A stretch of 64,000 bases of DNA. Source: an uncultured Bacteroidota bacterium (GTDB taxonomy: Bacteria; Bacteroidota; Bacteroidia; Bacteroidales; F082). Position 1 is the stretch's first letter, and the number at the start of each line of letters is the position of its first letter. Below the pieces are notes generated by a model, which was not told the origin of the DNA, did not search any database, and worked only from the letters and a program-made list of their open reading frames with translations. Positions 36,444-43,700 of the stretch are shown in pieces. A program made the translations under genes and the position numbers. The DNA is taken from assembly GCA_913009685.1 (NCBI GenBank), contig CAJVXP010000003.1, positions 45,999 through 109,998 on the forward strand, read 5' to 3'.

Positions 36444-37952
36444 TTAAAACAGATTTTTATGGCATGTTACACAAGCTAAATTTTTCCATTCTCCACCAAT
36501 ATCGACAGGGTGTTTAAATTCAAGGCTTGACTTAATATTAGTCGTTTCCATTTTGCCCGGAATCCCCTGTCTTATTATTTCGTGACACAGGTTGCAGTCT
36601 CTGGAAATTACATCCCCCTCTTCATCGACAAAGGAATTATTATGGCAACGAAAGCAACCATTTGTTTCAAGGTGTCCGACATAATTGAGATGCGAACTCC
36701 ATTGGGCTTTCATCTCGGGGAAAATATTCTGTTTGTAGGCAGTTTGAACACCTTCTATTGCCTTGTCTATTAGTGCTTTGCTGCTGTCATATATTTCCGG
36801 GTACATCGACTGATAATAGTCTGTAAATTTAGAACGAATAAATCGATTTGCGCTGTCAGGGGTGGGAAACGAATTGTTGTATAAAATATCCATTGCTTCC
36901 ATTTTAACATCCGGCAGATTTTTTGGGATTTTACCCGCACTCATCGCCTCATCAAAAAATCTAATAGGCGATTTAAAATCATGAGAAGGACGGTTATGAC
37001 AATCGATGCAATCCATTACGCGATGTTCTAAAGTGTCGATTTGGGTGTTAGTGTAAACATTAGCCGTATCCCGATAAGTAAAAACTTTCCCGGTCTTAAG
37101 GTTCGTATATTTTACTAAAGCAATTGTGTCGCGCTTGAAGTTGGCAGACACGTATTCTATTTTAACTTCCGGGTTCACATGCCAGTGAATGCCACTCATT
37201 AGGCCTAAAGCTTTATGTGCGGGTCCTGTTTTCATCAACATGGTGATATCCCACTCTGTATTTTTCTCGTCTGACAGATAATATCTTTTTGAAATCAGCT
37301 CTCTGTTGTAGAATTTTTCAGGCCAATGGCATTCTTCGCAAGTTTCTCTTGCAGGGCGCAGAGAGTAAACCGGTGTTGCTATGGGTATTGGATAAGTATT
37401 GGTTAAAACAGCATAAACCTGATGTAAACCTGAAAGTTTAGATTTTATATACCAACCGGCACCTGAGCCCACATGACATTCTACACAAGCTACCTTTGCA
37501 TGAGCCGACTGGTGATAAGTGGTGTATTCGGGAGACATCACTTTGTGGCACAAAGTCCCGCAAAATTTATTAGATTCGGTATAATGAAAAGCTTCGTAAC
37601 TACCCAGGGCAGTAAACAAAACAATGGCCGCAGAGCCTAATAAAAAAATAAAAACAATCATCCGCTGCCCGGGGTCGTTCAAATCAACTTTTGGAAATTT
37701 CAATTCCCGCTGAACCTGCCGTTTTTTATCTCGTTTAAATTTCCGCCATGTCCCAATCGGGATTAAAAGCAAACCGATTATCAGGAAAACCGGCAGTATG
37801 ATGTAGGTAAATAGTCCGAGATACTGACTAACCCCTCTCGGGAAAATAGTAGAAATCAGAATCAGGAACAGTATTATTAGAAAGCTAACAGAGGCCAGCA
37901 CAACACCACTAATGGTTGTCCAGCTATAAAATGATTTTGGCAATTTTTTCAT
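36444..37952 (-). CDS. ImcH-like seven-heme NapC/NirT inner membrane cytochrome
   Basis: A 502-residue protein. Three hydrophobic segments (about 10-35, 45-65 and 95-118) precede a periplasmic domain with six CXXCH motifs (CVECH, CEECH, CIDCH, CFRCH, CNLCH, CVTCH) and one CX3CH (CGTLCH) at the first NapC haem position. VACVECHVGSGAGWYIKSK and LRPARETCEECHWPEKFY are typical of the NapC/NirT subgroup that includes Geobacter ImcH, a seven-heme quinol oxidase of about the same length used for electron export to high-potential acceptors. It probably takes electrons from menaquinol. It is encoded on the minus strand, downstream of the DUF5777 and cytochrome lipoprotein genes. Confidence 0.88.
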   Translation of the reverse strand: MKKLPKSFYSWTTISGVVLASVSFLIILFLILISTIFPRGVSQYLGLFTYIILPVFLIIGLLLIPIGTWRKFKRDKKRQVQRELKFPKVDLNDPGQRMIVFIFLLGSAAIVLFTALGSYEAFHYTESNKFCGTLCHKVMSPEYTTYHQSAHAKVACVECHVGSGAGWYIKSKLSGLHQVYAVLTNTYPIPIATPVYSLRPARETCEECHWPEKFYNRELISKRYYLSDEKNTEWDITMLMKTGPAHKALGLMSGIHWHVNPEVKIEYVSANFKRDTIALVKYTNLKTGKVFTYRDTANVYTNTQIDTLEHRVMDCIDCHNRPSHDFKSPIRFFDEAMSAGKIPKNLPDVKMEAMDILYNNSFPTPDSANRFIRSKFTDYYQSMYPEIYDSSKALIDKAIEGVQTAYKQNIFPEMKAQWSSHLNYVGHLETNGCFRCHNNSFVDEEGDVISRDCNLCHEIIRQGIPGKMETTNIKSSLEFKHPVDIGGEWKNLACVTCHKNLF

Positions 37953-38038
37953 ATCAATCTTATTAGTAGTGAATTACACTCAGCATAACCCTGTAATAAT
38001 ACCATTTTTATTATTTTACTTTATTGTTAATTTATCTG

Positions 38039-38923
38039 TTAAAAGTTCCATAATCTTGTGATTGTAAACCCAATCATGAAGTCTTTTTTTGTCCAGTCAT
38101 GATGGTTATTCATATAGATGTCCTGGGGCAGTATTCCGTCAGCAGTTGTAAAATAAATCTGGAAAGAGTGTCCTGCTGTTTCAACCTGATATCCGAAACC
38201 AAAATTTGGTTTTGCCGAATTGGTTTCGGTAAAACTCGTTTGTTCGGAAATACCCTGAATCTTCAAAGGGATATCATATTGAAATATAATGGAGGATTCG
38301 GGTGAAAATTTTATTTGACCGTTCATCCCCACACCAATGTTATCATGATTCCTTTTCGGGGCGACCATATTATAATGGGTAAAACTTCCTGTAACTTCCA
38401 GAGATAACCACTCGCTAAATTTTCTACTCACAATCAATTGGCTAAAATAGGAGAACCTGTCGGTAAATTTATAGCTTGTACCAAACGCACTGTTGCTTCT
38501 TCCATCAATGGCAAAATCACCAAATACGGCAACGGCAACGGGAATTCGATTTGACCGTGTTTGCTCAAGGATTACCCATTTTGCCTGAAAGTCGTTGTAC
38601 ATATTTTTTTTGGTGAGGCCATAGCCAATCGTCAGGTTTTTAACAGGGGTATAATTCAGTCCAAGGCGTATGTTTGCCCCGGGAGCATAGATACCAAAAA
38701 GGTCAGATATTCCCTTTTGGTTTACCAGACCGAACCTGTGTTGGATAATACATTCCAGTGTTTTTGCCTGTGGAGAAAGCGTTGTTTGGTTATCAATCAG
38801 CAACTCACTATCCCATGGATAGTTTACCGGTTTATCACTTTTCTTTTTTTTCGAAGTATTTTGTGCAAACCCTGCGCTTGCGATTAAAAAAATAAGCAGA
38901 AAACTTAATATTAATTTTTTCAT
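38039..38923 (-). CDS. DUF5777-family outer membrane beta-barrel protein
   Basis: From the ATG at 38923 the protein has 294 residues with a signal peptide (MKKLILSFLLIFLIASAGFA). Alternating strands such as LECIIQHRFGLVNQKGISDLFGIYAPGANIRLGLNY and KFTDRFSYFSQLIVSRKFSEWLSL fit the DUF5777 barrel family known in Bacteroidetes, and the C-terminus ends in an aromatic residue (RLWNF), as outer membrane proteins do. DUF5777 genes are often beside c-type cytochromes; the function is unknown. Here it could be the outer membrane component of the electron export system. The ORF track start at 39013 adds 30 residues upstream of the signal peptide and is not used. Confidence 0.8.
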   Translation of the reverse strand: MKKLILSFLLIFLIASAGFAQNTSKKKKSDKPVNYPWDSELLIDNQTTLSPQAKTLECIIQHRFGLVNQKGISDLFGIYAPGANIRLGLNYTPVKNLTIGYGLTKKNMYNDFQAKWVILEQTRSNRIPVAVAVFGDFAIDGRSNSAFGTSYKFTDRFSYFSQLIVSRKFSEWLSLEVTGSFTHYNMVAPKRNHDNIGVGMNGQIKFSPESSIIFQYDIPLKIQGISEQTSFTETNSAKPNFGFGYQVETAGHSFQIYFTTADGILPQDIYMNNHHDWTKKDFMIGFTITRLWNF

Positions 38924-39071
38924 CCGTTGATAATTTTGTGTCATTAAAAAAAATTTAAAAACTATATCTGAACCATGCAAAGCCTGTTTCTGTTGTTTCC
39001 AAAAGAAAATCACATGCTTTCAGATAAAAGACCCCTTTATACTATTTTCATGATCGTTTCATAAACCGTAC

Positions 39072-39464
39072 TTAATTGTTTAAAGCGCCTTGTTTAATCC
39101 ATTTTAAAACATACTGAGCCTGAGCGTCTGTATATTTTTTCCAGGTATGACTTGAACTATTATCCGGATCAGGAGTCCAATAGATTGCACTGGATGCAGG
39201 ATCTGATGTATTTACCAGCCCCATACTTATAATGCTGTTAAAAGCATTTCCGGTGGTTAAATCAGGAGCCTGTCCTCCCGTGTTATGACAGGCTGTGCAA
39301 TTCGAGCTATTATTAAAGATAGGTTCGACATCCTTTACAAAACTAATTGTATCCGTAGGGGGGGGTGGGGGAGTTGGCTTTACAAGGATGTCATATTGGC
39401 ATGAACTCACCAACACTATTGATAGTAAAAGCATAAATGCCAGAAAATTACGATTTGTCTTCAT
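39072..39464 (-). CDS. Monoheme c-type cytochrome lipoprotein
   Basis: A 130-residue lipoprotein (signal peptide ending LLSIVLVSSC) with a Pro-rich linker KPTPPPPPTD and one haem site in NSSNCTACHNTGGQAPDL. The arrangement VEPIFNNSSNCTACHN matches the small periplasmic or surface cytochrome domains common in Bacteroidetes, with the C-terminal AQYVLKWIKQGALNN helix. It probably carries electrons at the membrane surface. The Pro linker is encoded by a G8 plus G5 tract on the plus strand, which could slip. It lies between the six-heme lipoprotein gene and the DUF5777 gene in the same direction. Confidence 0.88.
   Translation of the reverse strand: MKTNRNFLAFMLLLSIVLVSSCQYDILVKPTPPPPPTDTISFVKDVEPIFNNSSNCTACHNTGGQAPDLTTGNAFNSIISMGLVNTSDPASSAIYWTPDPDNSSSHTWKKYTDAQAQYVLKWIKQGALNN
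39358..39371 (+). repeat. G8-T-G5 homopolymer tract in cytochrome coding region
   Basis: The plus strand reads GGGGGGGGTGGGGG inside the monoheme lipoprotein gene (Pro codons on the minus strand). Slippage here would shift frame before the haem site. Confidence 0.85.
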
Positions 39465-39567
39465 CCGTTTATTTATAAATTTATAATGGCATTATAAAAC
39501 TGCGCAAAGGTCATATTATGCAGTATGACCATTTGCGCAGTGTTTGGTGTTGATTAACATTTAAAAC

Positions 39568-40626
39568 TTATTTACTACCTAAAGCCTGAATGCTGTTGTT
39601 GAGAAGTGTCTTAACATAGTCGGCGTTGTGAACACCTTCACTTCCGTCTGCTTCTACCATATTATAATTAAGTAAGGCTCCGGCAACATTAGCAGACATT
39701 TTCCCGGTAATAATTCTACCACTTGCAGACATTGCTCCATGGTTGACCAAAAGTGTTTTAAGCTGTGCCAATAAATCAAGCACCTCTGTTTGCGTAGCTG
39801 CAATTTTTGCATCTAACCCTGAAGGGTGACAAGTGATACAACCTGCGGTGTTAATTTTTTCATGACCGTGATACAGATAAGTCATTCCCATTTGGTGTCC
39901 GCCAGCCTGTGTGCCAAAAGGTTCTGCCATGTGACAGGTAACACACCCATTGGTAACAACGGTGGTGTGAAATGAGTTTGAGTACCCGCTTCCAATTTCA
40001 TACCCGCCGCTTCCTGCTAAAATACCTGCCTGAGGGCCATGGTGTACACCCCAATAGGGTGAGGTAACAGTAACGGAGTCGCCGCCTACAACCGGCAATG
40101 GGTTAGGAACGCGGGGTTGGTGACAATTGGCGCAAAGGTTTCCTTTGCCAAAATCCACGGTTTTGCCACTGATCCATAATTTCACAGGGGCTGTTGTTGT
40201 ATTAGTCCAGTCGGCAGGCGTATAAGTTTGATGAATTTCATGACAGGTGTAGCAATTTTGAGGGGCAGGGTCTTCGATGGTAGCGGCTGTCGTATCTGGT
40301 CTTTCTCCTCCGGAGGGTGTGTTTTCTACAGTTTCAAGAAATCCCTGGCTTGTGTGGCAGGGAGCGCAGGTTTTGGTGTTTCTTTCAAAGTCACCGCCTG
40401 TGGCATGAACAGAGGCTTCCCATTGTAATGATTTTGCCAGGATAGTCTGAGAGTTGTCATGGCATTTAATACAACCGGCCGTTCCATCAGTCCCATTGGT
40501 GCCATTGGTACCATTGGTGCCGTCTTTCCCCGCAGGTCCTGCTGGCCCAACTTTAGTACATGACGTTATAACCCCCACAGATAGTATGAGTACGAACATC
40601 AAATAAGAAGTGATTTTCTTTTTCAT
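39568..40626 (-). CDS. Six-heme cytochrome lipoprotein with collagen-like repeats
   Basis: A 352-residue lipoprotein (lipid Cys in LSVGVITSC) followed at once by collagen-type Gly-X-Y triplets (GPAGPAGKDGTNGTNGTNG) and then six CXXCH motifs: CIKCH, CAPCH, CYTCH, CANCH, CVTCH, CITCH. Several further His (SVHATGG, WGVHHGP, SFHTTV) may be distal ligands. The C-terminal 70 residues form a helical part without haem. It probably stands on the outer membrane or cell surface, with the Gly-rich stalk as spacer. It is the first gene of a group with the monoheme lipoprotein and DUF5777 genes and is divergent from a Crp-family gene, with an FNR-like box between them. Confidence 0.9.
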   Translation of the reverse strand: MKKKITSYLMFVLILSVGVITSCTKVGPAGPAGKDGTNGTNGTNGTDGTAGCIKCHDNSQTILAKSLQWEASVHATGGDFERNTKTCAPCHTSQGFLETVENTPSGGERPDTTAATIEDPAPQNCYTCHEIHQTYTPADWTNTTTAPVKLWISGKTVDFGKGNLCANCHQPRVPNPLPVVGGDSVTVTSPYWGVHHGPQAGILAGSGGYEIGSGYSNSFHTTVVTNGCVTCHMAEPFGTQAGGHQMGMTYLYHGHEKINTAGCITCHPSGLDAKIAATQTEVLDLLAQLKTLLVNHGAMSASGRIITGKMSANVAGALLNYNMVEADGSEGVHNADYVKTLLNNSIQALGSK

Positions 40627-40764
40627 AGTTTGTAGTTTTTTATTGTTAAAAAATATTAAAGACTATTAATGAATGTTAACACAAATTTAAAATAAAAAGA
40701 ATCCATTGAATGTTTTGGTGATTGATGTTTATTCTTAATAAAATGTTTATTTTTGGAAAACAAA

Positions 40765-40778
40765 GTGATATATATCAA
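40765..40778 (+). promoter_or_regulatory. FNR-like box (divergent promoter region)
   Basis: GTGATATATATCAA differs from the FNR consensus TTGATNNNNATCAA only at the first base. It lies between the divergent six-heme lipoprotein gene and the Crp-family gene and may serve both. It is conserved in the duplicated region at 46823. Confidence 0.6.
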
Positions 40779-40867
40779 CAAATGATTGGTTTTTAAATTT
40801 ATACTTTTTCGTTTTGCCTGTCACCTTATAAATCAATCTTTTGCAGGTAATATATCAAGGCTCACCA

Positions 40868-41569
40868 ATGGATTTAAATAAGCCGGAAATGCAAAACAAG
40901 GTAAATAGATGTGAAGCAAAGCCTGTATTTTTTAATTCGTTAAACAATGAACAATTAAAAACAGTAAATGCAAGTCGATTTGTCGTACACTTTAAAGCCG
41001 GTGAAACAATCTTTAAGCAGGGTAGTGCGCTCACTCATATCATCTATATCATAGAGGGGAAAACAAAGGTCTTATTGGAAGATTCCAATAACCGGACTAT
41101 TCTCCTGAAGATCCTAAAACAGCCTGATATTATTGGCGGGCCGGGGTTTAGTACAGATTACCGTCATCATTTCTCTGTGGTAGCTCTGGAGGACACAAAA
41201 ACCTGCTTTATTGATGTTATTCTTTTTAAGCGGCTTGTTTTATCGAACCAGCCGTTTGCAATGAGCCTGATTGCGTATTTAAACCATGAGATTATTGATT
41301 TGTTTGACAAGTTAAAAGACTTGACAAACAAACATATGAATGGCAGGTTGGCCGATACTTTGATTTACCTCTCGGACGATGTCTATCAAAGTCCGGAGTT
41401 CACCACGCTGCTTAGCCGGTCAGACATTGCAAACATGTCGTGTATGACCAATGAAAGCGTTATCAGAACATTAAAAGACTTTAAAGCTGACGGCATCATC
41501 AATTGTAAAGGTAGTTATTTCAAAATTTTGAAGAAAGACGTTTTGTTAGATATAAGCAAAAAAGGATAA
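40868..41569 (+). CDS. Crp/Fnr-family regulator without Fe-S cysteines
   Basis: From the ATG at 40868 the protein has 233 residues; the TTG start at 40841 in the ORF track is less likely. The cNMP-like barrel (FKAGETIFKQGSALTHIIYIIEGK) and winged HTH (LLSRSDIANMSCMTNESVIRTLKDF) are clear. Only one Cys occurs near the N-terminus (NRCEAKP), so no FNR-type cluster. In the recognition helix E and R are kept but the Ser of E-xx-SR is replaced by Ile. It may sense another signal (NO, haem or redox) and control the divergent cytochrome genes. Its promoter and first part are duplicated in decayed form at 46.7-47.1 kb. Confidence 0.88.
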   Translation: MDLNKPEMQNKVNRCEAKPVFFNSLNNEQLKTVNASRFVVHFKAGETIFKQGSALTHIIYIIEGKTKVLLEDSNNRTILLKILKQPDIIGGPGFSTDYRHHFSVVALEDTKTCFIDVILFKRLVLSNQPFAMSLIAYLNHEIIDLFDKLKDLTNKHMNGRLADTLIYLSDDVYQSPEFTTLLSRSDIANMSCMTNESVIRTLKDFKADGIINCKGSYFKILKKDVLLDISKKG

Positions 41570-41603
41570 CAGCCTTTCCATTAAAGAAATTATTTCTAAC
41601 CAC

Positions 41604-41807
41604 TAAGGGATTGCTACGAAATAACCTAACGGTTTCGGCTTGTTCTTTTACGCTTTTTCTTCGTTGCAAAAGTTTTAAATTCACCCTGTGAAATATTAGC
41701 TTTGCTATTTCACGGGGTAAACAGTGGCTATTCGCAGCTTTTGCGTCTTGAAAAACCGCAATCTCGTTTTAAACGAGACCCGTCACTTTATTTCGTTACA
41801 ATCCCTA
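41604..41807. repeat. Foldback (MITE-like) element of about 204 bases
   Basis: AAGGGATTGCTACGAAATAA at the left and TTATTTCGTTACAATCCCT at the right are inverted repeats with few mismatches. Inside are two more hairpins, ACCCTGTGAAATA/TATTTCACGGGGT and TCTCGTTT/AAACGAGA. It lies between convergent genes, and its right end contains the stop codon of the outer membrane protein gene. A similar right end occurs at 36.4 kb, so it is dispersed. It may act as a bidirectional terminator. Confidence 0.65.
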
Positions 41808-42494
41808 AAGGAAGATGGCAAAACCGATAACGGCATTTAAAAACCGAATGGGCTTCCTCTCGTAACGTACACCTTCCCATGTATTAAATCCAAACCGCAT
41901 TGTTCGCCCCAACAGCTCAGCATCTGCTTTTAAGGCAAAACAGGAGGAAATTTTGTATTCAATGCCTATGCCGGGCTCAAGGACAAATTTATGGTCTCTT
42001 GCGGTGGTAATCTCATAATAACCCGGGCCGGTCATGAAATAGGTTGGCTTATATAATTGGTAGGCGGTGTTTGCCCATAATATTCCTCCCAGCAATTTAG
42101 CATTCGCCGAAAAGTTTTTACCTATGTTCCAATGGGTATAAATTCCCAGCGTAGCATTAATTACCCGAAAGGGGTCTGACCGGATGGTCAGGTCGCTTAA
42201 AAACGGGTCTGCATCCACTTTTGCTCTTGCTAAAGCAGACACATTAATGGGATGCAAATTAAGCCCGACTTGTCCGCCAATTCCATAATGCTTAGTAAAA
42301 AACCAAGCCCCATCTGCGCTCAGATTTATTCCGGGCTGAGTAAAACTTCCTTTTTCCAAATCATGAGAATTATATGGTTTCAAAGGTATTGAAATACCGC
42401 TACGTAATGAAATGAAAGAGTTGGTGCGCTGAGCAAAGCTTTGCAGACTCAGAAAAACCATCAACAGGAAGAGTAATCTGTTTCTCATAATCAA
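41805..42494 (-). CDS. Outer membrane beta-barrel protein, unknown function
   Basis: A 229-residue protein with a signal peptide (MRNRLLFLLMVFLSLQSFA; the second Met at 42488 is an equally good start) and alternating strands ending in an aromatic-rich C-terminus (NAVIGFAIFL). Stretches such as GINLSADGAWFFTKHYGIGGQVGLNLHP look like the 8-stranded OmpA/OprF-type barrels frequent in Bacteroidetes. No binding site is recognised. It lies within the cytochrome island, but no direct link can be shown. Confidence 0.7.
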   Translation of the reverse strand: MIMRNRLLFLLMVFLSLQSFAQRTNSFISLRSGISIPLKPYNSHDLEKGSFTQPGINLSADGAWFFTKHYGIGGQVGLNLHPINVSALARAKVDADPFLSDLTIRSDPFRVINATLGIYTHWNIGKNFSANAKLLGGILWANTAYQLYKPTYFMTGPGYYEITTARDHKFVLEPGIGIEYKISSCFALKADAELLGRTMRFGFNTWEGVRYERKPIRFLNAVIGFAIFL

Positions 42495-43075
42495 ACACTT
42501 AAATCAAAGCTGAAATTTCTCTTTTATAATAAAAATTACAAAAAGAGTATTTCACGAAAAACACAATACACTGACAGTACAAAAATATCAAAATATTGGT
42601 TCTATGTCGATTTGTGTGGATAGCGTTTTGTGTCAATACCTGCTTCGCCTCTTTGGCAAGGTCATTTCCTGCCAAAAAGTGACAGGTTTTAAAATATAAC
42701 GTACTAATAACCAGAGTTGATATAAGATTTCCTTGATTACGATCAGCTGCCTGTTGTGTCGTTGTACAGATACTTGTTTTTGTGTGGCTTTTGTTGAGGC
42801 TAATAACCTGTCGCCCTTACAGGGCTGTGAATACACTGTTTGGCAATATCAATTGCCGAAACACGCTGTTGGATGTATCATAAGAAAGAATGCCATTGGG
42901 TAGTTGGAGAAACTTCTGTAAAATCTTTCTCTGGCAATGGCATCCTTCCTGATATTATTCCGGGTTTCCGCACTGTATAATCCCTACAACAATCTCCGGA
43001 AGAAAAGAATGCGTATAATTTGTGAAGTTTCGTTACAGTACGTCCGGGGGCAGTCTCCTTAAAAACAACAAATAT
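42495..43075. other. Gene-poor region rich in repeats
   Basis: About 580 bases without a convincing gene; the ORFs here look like chance. It holds copy 1 of the 34-base repeat (42599), a hairpin TTTGGCAAT/ATTGCCGAAA near 42839-42862 and an imperfect long hairpin ATGCCATTG/CAATGGCAT at 42890-42943. It looks like decayed mobile DNA. Confidence 0.5.
42599..42633 (+). repeat. 34-base direct repeat, copy 1 (IS-end-like)
   Basis: GGTTCTATGTCGATTTGTGT followed by GGATAGCGTTTT recurs at 63736 in the same orientation with a single-base deletion. It resembles the end of an insertion sequence (possibly ISL3-like), but no transposase is adjacent. Confidence 0.7.
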
Positions 43076-43567
43076 TTATTGAATGGATGGGACTGGGTGC
43101 GCAATCTTTTTTACATACTCATCATAATTAAATTTTTTGTAATGCTTGCTTTCTGTATTATGGCAACGAATGCATACTTCTTTTGTAGGAAGAATAAGTC
43201 CTTTAGCCAACGATTTTTTACGGCTTCTCATTACAGAGTACGATTTGTAACCACTACCCGGGCCATGGCAAGATTCGCAAGATACACCTTCGCTCATTTT
43301 TAATCCTGCAAGCAAATCTTTATTAACACTACCGGCAGTGGAATGGCATTTAATGCATTTTGGGTCTTTTTTTTCAGTAGCATTCAGCGATTCCATAGCT
43401 TTTGCATGCTTTGATTGCGCCCATATTTTGTACTGGGCACCGGTAGAAGTTTTGTTATGACACATTTTGCATTTGGCTACCCCTACATATTCATAATTCT
43501 GGGCGGTCAAATAGTTTCCTCCCAGAAAAAAGAGGAAACAAGCGATTAATAAACTTTTAATGTACAT
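43076..43567 (-). CDS. Tetraheme cytochrome c (c554-like)
   Basis: A 163-residue exported protein (signal peptide to about residue 22, FLGGNYLTAQ) with four CXXCH motifs: CKMCH, CIKCH, CESCH, CIRCH. The start YVGVAKCKMCHNKTSTGAQYKIWAQSKHAKAM is typical of cytochrome c554-related tetrahemes, which shuttle electrons through the periplasm. It lies downstream of, and in the same direction as, the 19-heme cytochrome b fusion (134 bases apart), so it may be the electron acceptor of that complex. Confidence 0.9.
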   Translation of the reverse strand: MYIKSLLIACFLFFLGGNYLTAQNYEYVGVAKCKMCHNKTSTGAQYKIWAQSKHAKAMESLNATEKKDPKCIKCHSTAGSVNKDLLAGLKMSEGVSCESCHGPGSGYKSYSVMRSRKKSLAKGLILPTKEVCIRCHNTESKHYKKFNYDEYVKKIAHPVPSIQ

Positions 43568-43700
43568 GATTTTAAAAATTTAAGGTTAATAATTATTTAA
43601 ATTTACAACATTACTTTTTATCAAAAACTATCGCTTAAGCGAAAAAATTAAACCGATTATCGGATGAGCATTTTATTATTATCAGATCATTATGAACAAG

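Noticed and set aside
42633-42836. 67-residue minus-strand ORF in the repeat-rich gap
   Set aside because: It lies over repeats and hairpins and has no recognisable features.
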